Source: Podocnemis expansa (taxonomy: Eukaryota; Chordata; Testudines; Podocnemididae). Taken from it: a DNA stretch of 64,000 bases. Positions 10,921-21,434 of the stretch are shown here, piece after piece. How positions within the stretch are numbered: position 1 is the first letter of the stretch; each line of letters opens with the position of its first letter. Below the pieces are notes generated by a model. That model did not search any database. It was not told the DNA's origin and was given only the letters and a program-made list of their open reading frames with translations. The stretch covers positions 934,751-998,750 of the forward strand of contig ML682123.1 in the NCBI GenBank assembly GCA_007922195.1, in the 5' to 3' direction. The position numbers and the translations under genes were made by a program.

Positions 10921-11083
10921 GATCAGGGTCAGGGTCATATATATAGCCGTGTACACGACACAGAGGGGGCATTGACCACTGACCCTGCTCTGACAGGCTA
11001 GGGCAAAAAGCTTTCTGGCCAACTGTGCGCTTGGGCACGTAGACATCTGTAACTGAATGATATAAGTAGTGCTTGAAGAAGAA
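10921..11083 (-). repeat. Left terminal repeat of DIRS B
   Basis: The 5' terminus of element B, reading TTCTTCTTCAAGCACTACTT at its outer edge and containing TATATATA near 10940. It is homologous to the left repeats of A and C. Confidence 0.75.
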
Positions 11084-11142
11084 TACCTTTTCCAGTATTG
11101 GGAGAGAAAGCTATACTAAAATCCAAGTTCCAAAGGGGCCGC

Positions 11143-12293
11143 TGTGTTAGTCTAGTTCAGCAAAACAAGCAAGGAGTCCTGTGCAGGGCTGGCACTAGGG
11201 TTTCTGGCACCCCCCTGCAACCTATAAATGGGCACCCTCCTCTCTCCCCCTCTACCTCCCCTGGGCAGAGTCTCCCCAGGGGGGTGCAGGGCCCTGGACG
11301 AATGGCCCTGAGCGGGGCCCCTACTCATCCCCCCCAGGGCTGTCTCTAGGGGGTGAGAGACCCTAGGCAAATGAGCCCTCCTTGGGCCCCCACCACCACC
11401 AGCATTGGGGGGCAGAGCCAGCCAGCCCAGGGGAGAGGCAGACCCCTGTGCTGCCCCCCGATGCCGGAGACAGGGGAGCGGCCAAAAGGGCAGCCAGGTG
11501 CAGTGCTGTTGATCCGCCCCCTCCTCCCCACCACGTGCACTGCATTGGAATCCAGTGCTAAAGCAGCGGGGAAGGAGTGGGAGGCAGCCTGGCCAGGGCT
11601 AGGGGGCAGCAGCAATACTGGCTCTGTGCTCTTGCCTGCCCCCTCCCCGCTGCTCCAGCACTGGAGCCCAGAGCAGCTTGTGTGGTGGGGCGGCTGGATC
11701 GGCAGCGCTGCACTGGGCTGCCATTTTGGCTGCTCCCCGGTCCCCGGCATGGTCATGGGGGGCAGTGGTGTGGCTGCACGGGGCCCCCAAGGCACAGGGC
11801 CCTGGGTGGCTCCTGGGGTCGCTGTACCCTAAGGTCGGCCCTGCCCCCCAGCACTGCCAAAAGGGCAGCCTGGTGCAGCGCTGCCAGTCTGCGCCCCCCA
11901 CTTGGCCACCTGTGCTGCTCTTGGCTCTGTGTGGAAGCAGCAGAGACGGGCCGGAGGCAGCGTGGGGAAGAACCATAGTGTCTCTGTGCTGCATCCTGCC
12001 CCCTCCATGCTGCTCTTACACAGAGCCAAGAGACGCGCTGGTGGCAGTGTGGGGGCAGACCAGCAGCGCTGAACAGGGTGCTCTTTTGTCTGGCTTTCCC
12101 AGTGGCTGCTGGCATGGGATGGCCGGGCCAGGGATGCTTCCCCCACAGGGCATTTCAGTGCCCCTCAAAAGGCGGTGCCCCCCTGTGGTGCTTAACGCAT
12201 TGCGCTGGCCCTGGTCCTCTGGCACTTACAACTAATAAAAATAAATATGTTAGTCTTTAAGAGCCACAGGACTCCTTGCTTGTTTTGCAACAC
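11143..12293. repeat. High-copy palindrome-ended repeat, copy 1 (interrupted)
   Basis: The left part TAGTCTAGTTCAGCAAAACA...AAGGAGTCCTGTG (11148-11183) and the right part GTTAGTCTTTAAGAGCCACA...GACTCCTTGCTTGTTTTGC (12250-12290) are inverted relatives. A GC-rich hAT-like element lies between them. Fragments of the same family occur at about 22977, 29195, 40575, 43085, 44760 and 53632. I do not assign a superfamily. Confidence 0.6.
11184..12213. mobile_element. hAT-like GC-rich element, family 3
   Basis: A 1,030-bp GC-rich insertion in the palindrome-ended repeat. It begins CAGGGCTGGCAC and ends with the related inverse GCGCTGGCCCTG. The flanks are GTCCTGTG (11176-11183) and GTCCTCTG (12214-12221), 7/8 identical. 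Many open frames across it reflect base composition. There is no transposase. Confidence 0.82.
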
Positions 12294-12413
12294 TAAAATG
12301 TCACTTGTCCACACTCTCAGATGGGAAGGAGGAACTCAGACATCAAGAAAGTAGTTTAAAAACACAGCTCCATTTCCTCCAGTCATGCTCCACCCCCTGC
12401 TTAATTACAGACA

Positions 12414-13609
12414 GGCTATGTTCACACGGGGAGGGCTTGTTTCGAAACAAGAGGTTTCGAAACAAGCTGTTTTGAAATAACTCTTTATTTCGAAACACCT
12501 TATTTCGGGGACAAAAAACTTTGTCCTCGAAATAAGGCAGCGAAATAGCATGTCCACAGTGTGGACATGCTATTCTGCCTGGGGAGGGGATTGCAGGCAG
12601 GGGCGGGGTAAAGCGCCACTGGGCGCTTTACCCTGCCGGTGCCTGCAGGAGCTGCAAGCACCCACCAGTAGAGGGGCGGAGGGGCGCCTCACCCAGGGGG
12701 GCTTTAAAGGAGCGTCACGCCGGGGACTCCAGAGGGCGTGTCCAGGCCACCCCCCGGACACGCCCCCGGCAGGAACGTCATGCCGGGGACTCCGGCCGGC
12801 GTTTACTCCGGCCCCAGCAACCGCGGGCTCCAGCTGTGCTCTGGGGCCGCACCCCCAGGTTTGGGGGCACGGGGGCCTTTANNNNNNNNNNNNNNNNNNN
12901 NNNNNNNNNNNNNNNNNNNNNNNNNNNNNNNNNNNNNNNNNNNNNNNNNNNNNNNNNNNNNNNNNNNNNNNNNNNNNNNNNNNNNNNNNNNNNNNNNNNN
13001 NNNNNNNNNNNNNNNNNNNNNNNNNNNNNNNNNNNNNNNNNNNNNNNNNNNNNNNNNNNNNNNNNNNNNNNNNNNNNNNNNNNNNNNNNNNNNNNNNNNN
13101 NNNNNNNNNNNNNNNNNNNNNNNNNNNNNNNNNNNNNNNNNNNNNNNNNNNNNNNNNNNNNNNNNNNNNNNNNNNNNNNNNNNNNNNNNNNNNNNNNNNN
13201 NNNNNNNNNNNNNNNNNNNNNNNNNNNNNNNNNNNNNNNNNNNNNNNNNNNNNNNNNNNNNNNNNNNNNNNNNNNNNNNNNCTGTGGACACCCCTCAGCA
13301 CCCTGGCCAGGGTGCTGAGGGGTCAGCCTTTCCTCCCAGGGTGCTTAGCACCCTGGGAGGAGGGGCACGTTGTCTCGGAACACTTTGTTCCGAAACAACA
13401 TGTCCGAACAGGGCTGTTTCGAAACCTCTGTTTCGAAACAACCCTGTTTCGAAACAAAACGAGGTTTCAGTTGTTTCAGTAGGAGCACGGCCATTTTGAA
13501 ACAAGCTGTTTGCTTGTTTCGAAATGGCCGTGCGTCGTGTGGCCATGGCACTTCTTATTTCGAAACAACCTCTGTTGTTTTGAAATAAGACGTGTGTGTG
13601 GCCATACCC
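12414..13609. mobile_element. Harbinger-like non-autonomous element, copy 1 (contains gap)
   Basis: The ends GGCTATGTTCACAC and, inverted, GGGTATGGCCACAC agree at 11 of 14 positions and are flanked by the 3-bp repeat ACA (12411-12413 and 13610-13612). The inside is full of TTTCGAAA-type palindromes. Ends starting GG with 3-bp duplications fit PIF/Harbinger, but the assignment is tentative. The true length is unknown because of the gap. Confidence 0.6.
12882..13281. other. Assembly gap of 400 N
   Basis: Exactly 400 unknown bases. It sits inside a palindrome-rich element, a plausible cause of assembly failure. Nothing can be said about its content. Confidence 1.
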
Positions 13610-13612
13610 ACA

Positions 13613-15007
13613 AAGAGGGTGGAGGCCAGAGGCTCTCTCTCACAGCATGGAAGCTGATGAGATTGGATACATGACAAAGATAATGTAAATAATAAAAAGA
13701 CTCACCTAGCAATGAGGAGAGGGGACAAAGAATCTCAAAGAGTAACAGCTGGGATGGGGGGATCAGGGAGCTGTGGAGTTTGATAATAAGATCCTTGGAA
13801 CAGTGAAAGACCTTTTTCCTCGCTTAGTTCACAGCTTAGTGCCACTCCACCCCTGTGCAAACAGGCTCTGCTTAAGTGCCTGCTGGAGGAATCAGACTTG
13901 GGGCCTCAGGCTATTCATCTCAGCACATGCCTTGTTGGCCCAGTGGCAGTGACATCCATGATGAAGATGGACCATAGAAGCAAGGTTACAGCATTGACAG
14001 GAGTTATGCCAGCTACTCTGCATAGCTTGTGCAACACATGACTGCCACTGAAATTTTGCCACCAGGGGAAGAACGGCCTTTTGGAGGGGCCCACATGGTT
14101 GGTGTGTAATTTCCCAGGTGACTGGGTAGGGGTTCATGCTGGCTTTATGTTGTGTTGTTGAAAGGAACCCCTAGCAATGTTCCCTCAAAGCTGTGCGGCC
14201 GCCCCCCGCTGCTGCCTGGTGCAAGGAACGCTACCCACACTGGCTGTGCATGGCTGGAAGCTGCAATCCCTGCTTGGCTGGAAGACAAAGTCTTCCAGCT
14301 GGCTGAGATCTGCTCCAAGCTGGGAGTTTTTAAAACTCCTGCTCAGAGTAAGCTCTCACTGAGCACATGCAGAGTCTCTGCGCATGCTCAGTGAGAGCTC
14401 CTCCGGCCAGAGAAGCAGCCAGGGGCCAGGCCACACTGCTCCAGCGGCCAGGTAATGGGGTGGGGGGGGTGACTGGGGACAGGACAGGGGCAGCCAAATG
14501 GAGGAAGATGGGATCATGCCAGCTGGGGGTGGGGGGGGGAGGATTGGGCTGACAAGGGGGTGACGGGGAGAGTGGGGGGGCAAAATCCGGCTGCCAGGGG
14601 GACAGGATCGGGCCCACTCGGGGGGGGGGGTCTGCGCAGTGAGCAACATATGTTGTTCAGCTGCCTTCGGGCCCTAAGGGAAGCTTGACCCCTAGATGTT
14701 GAACCTGGTCCTTGTTGCTGCCCTCTCTGACTGGCAAAAGGGTTACACCTCTGATCAATGACTCTTATTACCCGCCTTTTGCTGCCTACTAGTGTGGTGG
14801 GTGGCACCATCAAGATTTATTCCCCCCCCTGGCTATGTAAGATCCTAGGTGATTTCCCCACTGCAGCTTCTCATGACTGCTTCCTCCTTTGGGTTCCTGA
14901 GAAAGCATGGAGCTCGGGGTGGGGGGAGGACTGACCTCAGAGTTGGGCTAATTGCTTCAATTCTTGTGCCTCTTGCTTCCTGAGCAAGAGATAAATGCCC
15001 TGTAAAG
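13613..15007. other. Intergenic sequence, no gene seen
   Basis: No credible coding region. It contains G-rich runs (14460-14635) and a short stretch (about 14690-14746, ending GGGTTACA) that resembles the 3' end of the LTR family at 24258 and 38968, probably a fragment. Confidence 0.6.
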
Positions 15008-15176
15008 CAGGGGTCTCAAACATACGGCTCTTAAAGCTATTTCCTGCGGTCAGCAATGACACTATTGTTACCAGTATTTGCAGTATTATTGTATGAAAAG
15101 GTTTTGTGGTGTGGCCCTCAGGCTAATGCACTAGTCCTCATGTGGCCCTCGTGGTGATTTGAGTTTGAGACCCCTG
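15008..15176. mobile_element. hAT-like element, family 2, copy 2
   Basis: A 169-bp element with perfect inverted ends CAGGGGTCTCAAAC and GTTTGAGACCCCTG. The flanks CTGTAAAG and CTATAAAG are 7/8 identical. It is homologous along its length to 6116-6306. Confidence 0.9.
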
Positions 15177-15718
15177 CTATAAAGTGTGAAGGTGCCAACT
15201 CTTTAGCTGCTGTACACTGGCATCTGGCAAGAGCAGGCAGTGTCACTCCAGAATAACCCCCAGGGGTAATCCATTTGACCATGGTGAGCTCAGGCATCTA
15301 TCCTAATTAAATGCTGGGTCATCAAATAGATCATGGAAGTGATATTAAGCAGGACCCCATGGGCACTGGGTGTGGTATAAATGCAAGAACCAAAGGATGG
15401 CGCCTGGCCTGAAGCATTTCAAGCAAAGCACAGGTCTGTTCACTTTCTTCCTCCCTTTTGCATGAGGGCTAGAGTGGAATTTTATCATACTCTTTGAGAT
15501 CAGGAGGTCACTGGTGTGGTGGGGGGGGCAACATGCCTTAGAAATACTTGGAAGCCCATATGACCTAGTGTCTTGATATTGCCCTTTAGGGACTGGTTGA
15601 TGCCATTGGGACACCCCAGCCTAGTAGGGAAGCACCAACAGGTTGAGTTTTGCAGGGCTGCAAGAACTCTGGAGGGATGCCCAAAGCCCAAGGGAAAATT
15701 GGAGTCACTGCACAGAAC
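15177..15718. other. Intergenic sequence, no feature recognised
   Basis: Unique-looking sequence with only short chance reading frames. I see no repeat ends or coding similarity. Confidence 0.5.
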
Positions 15719-15914
15719 AGTTGGTTACTCACCATAACCGTCCTTCTTTGAGATGGGCTGCTCACATACATTCAGTTACAGGTGTCTACATGCCGCAGCG
15801 CATGGTACCTCGGAAAGTCTTTAGCGTTAGCCTGTCAGGTCAGGGCGCACAGCCAACGCCCCCTCCACGCCACGGCTGCAGCTGTATAGGTGACCGTGAC
15901 CCTGACCCTCCCAG
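15719..15914 (-). repeat. Right terminal repeat of DIRS C
   Basis: On the plus strand this segment runs TTGGTTACTCACCATAACCG... then CATTCAGTTACAGGTGTCTA... to CTGACCCTCCCAG. From about 15758 it is an inverted copy of the left repeat at 21265-21434. The outermost 40 bp are specific to this end and reappear, inverted, in the internal complementary region. Confidence 0.88.
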
Positions 15915-15959
15915 TCCCACATACCATTGCCAACTCTGTTAGCAGGGATGGAGGGAGGG

Positions 15960-16059
15960 ACCAGAATGTATGTGAGCAGCCCATCTCGAAGAAGGACGGT
16001 TATGGTGAGTAACCAACCATTCTCCTTCGAGCACTGCTCACATCATTCAGTTACAGGTG
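15960..16059 (-). repeat. Internal complementary region of DIRS C
   Basis: Two blocks are joined here. 16020-16059 matches the outer end of the left repeat (TTCTCCTTCRAGCACTGCTC...). 15964-16015 is the reverse complement of the right outer end (15720-15771), giving near-perfect arms of about 52 bp. A fusion of the complements of both termini just inside the right repeat is the hallmark of DIRS elements, where it is thought to template the circular DNA intermediate. Confidence 0.88.
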
Positions 16060-16092
16060 GCTGCTAGCTGTACTCAAGGATGGTGGGAGGAG

Positions 16093-17150
16093 TTACAGTC
16101 TACCCACACTGAGTACAGCTCTGCCCACAGCCGCATCATCTCTGGCCTGTTGGGCAAAGGCGTAGTGCCTCGTGAAGGTATGTCTTGACGCCCACGTACT
16201 GGCCCTGCAGATCTCTTGGATCGGGACCTTGCTGAGGAAGGCCGTGGAAGATGCCTGAGCTCTGGGCTCTCAGAGTCACTGGGAGAGGCATGTTTGACCT
16301 TCTGTAGTAGTCTTTAACGCAGTTCACAATCCATTTGGAGATGCATTGGGAGGATACCGGAGAACCTCTCATGAGTTCTGAGACCACCACGAACAGCTGG
16401 GGGGTCTTGAGGAAGGATTGTGTGCGCTTAATGTAAATTAGGAGCGCTCTCTTCACATCAAGGGTGTGCCACTGTCTCTGGTTTTCTGTTACCTGAGGGT
16501 CTGGATAGAAGACCGGCAGGCAGATCTCCTGGTTCATGTGGAAGGGAGTGGAAACCTTGGGCAAGAACGAGGGGTGATGACAGAGGACCACCTTGTCTGG
16601 GAAGAAAACCGTATATGGGGGCTCAGAGGATAAGGCTCATAACTCTGAGACCCTTCTGGCCAAGGTAACAGCTACCAGAAAAGCCACCTTCCAGGGCAGT
16701 ATGAGAAGGGTGGCTGAGTCCAAGGGCTCATAAGGAAGTTTTGTCAGAGCCCATAGCACCACGTTCAAGTCCCACTGCGGGGTGGGGTTACAGGCGTGGG
16801 GAAAAAGTTTTTCCACTCCTTTCAGGAATCTATGGCAGATGGGCTGTGAGAATAGCAGGACCCCATCTATTGCTCAGTGAAAGCCCGATATTGTTGCCAA
16901 ATAGACTTTCAATGAGGGCAGGAATAGGCCTTTCTCCCTTAGGTCAAGAAGATAATCTAAAATTGCCTGAATTGGTGCGGAGGTAGGGTCTATGTTTTTA
17001 TCACTGCAGCATGTGGAGAAGTGATTCCATTTCGCCATGTTGTTGGACCTGGTGGAGGGTCTTCTACTACCAACCAGGACCTTTTTAACCTTATCTGAGC
17101 ACTGTCTCTTGCTCACTGAGCCAGAGAGCATCAAGGCTGTCAGGTGCAGG
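16093..17150 (-). pseudogene. DIRS C tyrosine recombinase
   Basis: The recombinase of element C. The N-terminal DNA-binding part has VGSRRPSTRSNNMAKW (about 17075-17028). The catalytic part has ARRVSEL with the first Arg intact (AGG at 16652-16654), followed at once by a TGA stop (16637-16639). The HxxR region near 16255 is scrambled by small indels. The C-terminal TFTRHYAF, with the candidate nucleophile Tyr near 16160, is readable in another frame that ends at the TAA at 16093-16095. It is inactive but only lightly decayed. Confidence 0.82.
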
Positions 17151-17185
17151 AGGCCCGGGTTGGGGTGCCGAAGGCGTCCCGAGTC

Positions 17186-17930
17186 CTATGTCAGAAGGTT
17201 CGCCTGCCGTGGGAGGCAGAGTGGGGTCCTCACTGACATGTCTTGAAGGAGAGGGAACCAGTGTTGTCTGGGCCAATACGGGGCTATCAGGATGATGAGC
17301 GCCTCGTCCACGAGGACCTTCAGGAGCACCCGGTGGATCAGAGGGGTTGGTGGGAAGGCATACATTAGGGCTCCCGACCAGCTGAGGAGGAAGGCATCGC
17401 TGAGAGACCCTTTCTCCAGACCTTGGAGGGAGCAGAACTGGGGGCATTTGCAGTTCTGCGCTGTGGCAAAGTGGTCGATCTGAAGGGTTCCCCACCTGGT
17501 TGTCAGCAGGGAGAAGACCTTGTTGTGGAGGGACCACTCGTGATTCACCAGTGGCTTTCTGCTGAGTGAATCCGCTATGCCATTGTCCACCCCAGGAAGA
17601 TGGGAGGCAGTTGGCGTGAAGTGGTGGTCTATCGCTAGTTGCCAGAGCCTGGTCACTGCCTCACAAAGTGCCGAGGAGCGGACTCTCCCCTGACAGTTTG
17701 TGTAGAACATGGCTGTTGTGTTGTCTGAAAGGATTTGGACCACCCTGCCCTGGATCTGGTCCAGGAAGGTTATGCATGCCAGTCTGATGGCTCTGAGCTC
17801 TTTCATATTTATGTGGAGGAGACTGTCCTCGGGCTCCAGACACCCTGTGTGGAGAGGCCCCCGGACAGGTGGGCACCCCAACCCGTGTCAGAGGCATCCT
17901 TTATCAGGGTGACCGCAGGCTTGGACTCCT
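17186..17930 (-). pseudogene. DIRS C RNase H and methyltransferase-like domain
   Basis: RNase H motifs in order are DASDTGWGAHL (about 17905), then after one frameshift HINMKELRA (about 17810), VQILSDNTTAMFYTN (about 17720) and HLPGVDNGIADSLSR (about 17590), so the four acidic residues are all present. Then comes a domain of about 90 residues with IDHFATAQNCKCPQF, SWSGALMYAFPP and IAPYWPRQHWF (about 17480-17260). This spacing resembles the Dam-like adenine methyltransferase domain of DIRS elements, with AFPP where NPPY-type motifs usually lie. The frame from 17881 to 17186 is open for 231 residues. Confidence 0.78.
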
Positions 17931-18036
17931 GGAATGGAATTCCCCCTATCGCGAATTCTGGGTCCCTCCAAATTTGGAGGGACTCCAGGGCATGCTGGGG
18001 TACTGAGATTACCTTGTCTAGGTGGTCCCTTTCTGG

Positions 18037-19151
18037 TCAGAAACTTGTGGTGAACCAGAGCTGGAACGGTTGCATCCGCAGGCGGGCTGTTCCGATCACC
18101 AATGTGGCCGCTGCCATGTGACCCAGGAGCTGCATGCATCTGTGTGCTGTTGTCAGTCCAGGCACCTGGAGCTCTGTGATGATGGTGCAGATGGACTGAA
18201 ATTTGACCAGGGCAAGGATGCAGTGCCTTGCTGAGCATTTAAATGTGCCTTGATGAACTCTATGTCCTGAGTGGGGCGAAGCTTGGACTTTTCCAAGTTT
18301 ATGCATAAGCCCAGGAACTCACACAGGTTCATTACCATGGCAACGTGGTCTTGTACCTGTCAACTTGACTTGCCCTCTATGAGCCAGTTGTCTCGGTAGG
18401 GGTAGATTCTTACACCCCTCCTGCGTAGGAAGGCTGTGACTGGTGCGACACACTTTGTGAACACCCTGGGGGCTAGCGATAACCCGAAGGGGAGGGCGGT
18501 AAACTGGTAATGGCATTGTGCCACTAAAAACCCGAGGAACCGCCTGTGGTGGGGCCAAATGGCTATATGGAAGTAAGCGTCCTTTAGGTGGTGGGCTGAG
18601 AACCACACTCCTGGGGACAGGGAAGGGATGATCTGTGGTAGGGAGACCATGCAGTATTTAATTTTCCTTATGTTTTTGTTTAGAGCTCTGAGCTCTAGAA
18701 TGGGCTGTAGCTCCCCGTTGCATCTGGGGACCAGGAAGTAGCGGGAATAGAACCCTTTGCTGTGTTCCCCCCTGAGAACCCTTTTGATGGCTCTGAGGAA
18801 GAGTAACTTCTGGCAGTCGGCCTGGAGCTTGCATAGTAGATAGGGGTTCTCTGAGATTGTGGGAGGAGGCAGTTTTCTGTCCCTGGGGTTTGAGAGGAAC
18901 TGAATACAATATCCTCTGGCCACTGTGTCGAGGACCCACTGGTCTGATGTGACCAGGGTCAATCGTGGGGCGAAGTGGTGGAGGTGGTGGGGGGAGAAGA
19001 GGGGTTGTGGTGTGCTGCCCTCGGGGGGACCGTGAAAAATGCTGTTTGCAGCCCGACAAGTGATCTGATCCCTGTCCGCACCATCCCGACTGGGAGGCGC
19101 CCAGCTTACCCCCTTTACCTGATTGGCCTTTATCCTTGTCCAGATTGCCAA
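18037..19151 (-). pseudogene. DIRS C reverse transcriptase
   Basis: RT with an open frame of 263 residues (19151-18360). In order: the pre-finger region WVLDTVARGYCIQF (about 18930), the fingers SRYFLVPRCNGELQPILEL (about 18740-18685), motif A LKDAYFHI with catalytic Asp (about 18585), motif B ALPFGLSLAPRVFTK (about 18500-18455) and motif C YRDNWLI (about 18400-18380). Motif C has Asn in place of the second catalytic Asp. After a frame change the thumb/connection region with LLGHMAAATLVIGTARLRM follows (about 18130-18070). The start overlaps the open Gag frame, as is usual in DIRS elements. Confidence 0.85.
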
Positions 19152-21182
19152 GATGATGCTGGGGGAATTGAAGGGATCTCAGGAACTGGGTCTGCAGGTG
19201 CAACTGCTGTTTCAGTTGCTGCAACTGCTGTTGAAGCTGGTGCGACCTCAAAGCACGCCTAACAGGTTGAGGGGTGTAGATCCCGAGGGACCTCAAAGTG
19301 ACCCTTGAGTCCTTCATACCATGCAGCTTTGCATCTGTGGAAGGTGCAAAGAGGTTGGGGCCTTTGAAGGGAAGGTCCTGGATAATCTATTGCATCTGCG
19401 TGGAGAGGCCTGAATTCTGGAGCCAGGCTAACCGGCGCATCACCACTGCTGATGCCATTATACATGCTGCCGTGTCCACAGCATCCCAAGTTGCCACGAG
19501 CGCATCCCTGGATGCTCTCTCTCCTTCGTCCAGCATTGCATCGAAGTGTCTCAGGCGATCCTCGGGAATGACTGGCCAGAGATTCCGTAGGGCTTCCCAC
19601 ACGTTGAAGATGTAGCACGTCATCAAAGCTGAATGATTTGAGATGAGCAGCTGGAGGGCAGCAGAGGAATAAACTTTCCTGCCCAACAGGACAAGCCTTC
19701 TCGCCTCTCTGTTCTTGGGCGTGGTGCTAGACTGACCTTGTGTCTCCCTTTGGTTGACTGTGTTGACCACCAGGGATCTTGGGGTCGGGTGCTGAAACAG
19801 GAAGGGAAATCCACCCAGGGAGATGGAGTACTTCTTGTCCGCTACTTTGGATACTGGCGGGATCAAAGAAGGTGTTTGCCAGTGTTCCTGGATGATGTGG
19901 AACACCCCGGCGTGCAAGGGAATTCCAACCTTAGCCAGTGGGGTTCTACGGCATGCATCGAAGAGGGAGTCATCCTCCACCTGGATCACCCCTAGCTTGA
20001 GCTTTAGGTTCATCGCCATCTGGCAGAGAAGGTCCTGCTCGATGCGAGGATCCCCTTCGCGGTTGGCGAACATGTCAATTAAGTGCTCGTTGGGCGACAA
20101 AGATGTTGGGGCCCTTGATCTGCTTTGCCGGGTAGAATCAGGGTCTGGCTTGTCGTCAGAGAAATCCAAAGACTCTGGTACCGGCGAGCGGGCGTAGCAG
20201 GTGGAGTTATTATCTGCTATCACATTCAGCCAGTGGAAGGTCCATTCGTTGTGCGGGGACCTCGACGGCAGCGTAGGCATCATGAGAGGAGCAGGTGCCT
20301 CCCCTAATGGGAGCCTTATCCTTGAGCCCAGCGACAGAGCTTTTCCAGGCTCGCTTTCTTGGGCGCTCCTCCTGGCACGGAAGAAAGGGGTCTTCCGAGG
20401 ATGACCTAGATGACCTCCCCTTCGACAGTCAGCAGTCCAGTACCAAGAGTTCCTTGGAGGAGCGATGAGGCAGAGCTGTAGAACTTGGGCCCGGTACTGG
20501 GTTCGATGGTGCCGGGTTGGAGAAGAGTGAAGAGGCCCGGCACGGTACCGGCATCGGTACCAGTGTTGCCGGAGCCAATTCCAACGTTAGCGGATGTGAT
20601 GGTGCCAGAAGTGGCGTTACCGGCGACAGTGCCTGGTCCAACAGTACCGGGCTTGGTGGTGCCGGGCTTGATGGCGGTGCCGGACCTATGAGTGGTGTTG
20701 GACTTGTGGGCAGTGCCACTTCCAGCGGTGCCGTGGGAGGCAGTGCCATTGTGGCTGGTTGCCTCTTGTTCTGCACCAGAGCCGGGTTTGAATGCCCTTG
20801 GTGAACCGGTGCCTGAGCTGGGGCCCTACTCGGGGTAGCTGGAAGGCTACCAGAAGACCGGCGAGGTCAGTGCCTAGGAGGTACCATAGAGGGCTGAGAT
20901 TTGGAGACCGGTACCAGAGGCTGGCGGGAATCTTGAGCCCAGCCTGGCCAAGAGTCCGGTGAAGCGCTGGTGGCTCGTCTGCTATTAAGCAGAGCAGCTC
21001 CGGTTTCTGAAATTAGGCAGAGGTGACGCTCCCTTTCCAGCCGAGTCCTCCACTCGAAGGATCGGTAGATGGGGCAGTCTGCAGCGAGGTGGGACTCACC
21101 CAAACAAGCGAGGCATTTCTTGTGCGGATCATCCATCGGAAAAGCCTTGCAGCATCCTAAGCATGGCTTGAAACCTGACATT
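18958..21182 (-). pseudogene. DIRS C gag
   Basis: Gag-like gene starting at the ATG at 21182 (MSGFKPCLGC). The N terminus has CLACLGESHLAADC, a CX2CX4HX4C zinc knuckle, with a second CX2C...H...C pair just before it. A Pro/Ala/Val-rich linker follows (about 20776-20429). The main body (20283-19387, 298 residues) includes DSLFDACRR, GRKVYSSAALQL and SNHSALMTCYIFNVWEAL. One amber stop (19387-19389), probably from a CAG codon, separates it from DLPFKGPNLFAPSTDAKLHG, and the same frame ends in a Gln-rich stretch (about 19260-19180) and stays open to 18658, overlapping RT. The zinc-knuckle part is in another frame, so at least one frameshift is present. Confidence 0.82.
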
Positions 21183-21264
21183 TTGAGTTTCGCGTGAAAA
21201 GACAGGCCCTCGCGTTTCGCAAGATAACGCTGATCCAAACTGACGCTGATGGCGAGAAAAGGAA

Positions 21265-21434
21265 CTGGGAGGGTCAGGGTCATGTTCACCTATATAGCTG
21301 TGGCCGCAGTGTGGAGGGGGCATTGGCCGTGCGTCCTGACCTGACAGTCTAACGCTAAAGACTTTCCGAGCTACCATGAGCTGCGGCATGTAGACACCTG
21401 TAACTGAATGATGTGAGCAGTGCTTGAAGGAGAA
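21265..21434 (-). repeat. Left terminal repeat of DIRS C
   Basis: A 170-bp 5' terminal repeat. In element orientation it begins TTCTCCTTCAAGCACTGCTC, includes CTATATAGG (near 21292) and ends CTGACCCTCCCAG. It is an inverted counterpart of 15758-15914. Confidence 0.88.

Larger units (their letters stand above)
5184..11083 (-). mobile_element. DIRS-like retrotransposon B
   Basis: A near full-length minus-strand DIRS copy in the order left terminal repeat, gag, Gln-rich linker, RT, RNase H, methyltransferase-like domain, tyrosine recombinase and half of the internal complementary region. The right terminal repeat is missing; element A begins 7 bp beyond. It carries a tRNA-type SINE (about 7425-7553) and a hAT-like element (6116-6306). 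All genes are broken. Confidence 0.85.
15719..21434 (-). mobile_element. DIRS-like retrotransposon C, structurally complete
   Basis: A 5.7-kb minus-strand element with the full DIRS layout: left terminal repeat (21265-21434), gag, RT, RNase H, methyltransferase-like region, tyrosine recombinase, internal complementary region (15960-16059) and an inverted right terminal repeat (15719-15914). No target duplication is evident, as expected for recombinase integration. The genes keep long frames but carry a few stops and frameshifts, so it is a recently dead copy. It is the best template in the window for interpreting A, B and D. Confidence 0.9.

Noticed and set aside
12550..13482. Long plus-strand open frame of 310 codons
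   Set aside because: Most of it runs through the 400-N gap; the rest is GC-rich transposon sequence.
15719..16015. An independent 300-bp inverted-repeat transposon next to DIRS C
   Set aside because: The same arrangement follows the recombinase end of DIRS D, and it is explained as right terminal repeat plus internal complementary region.
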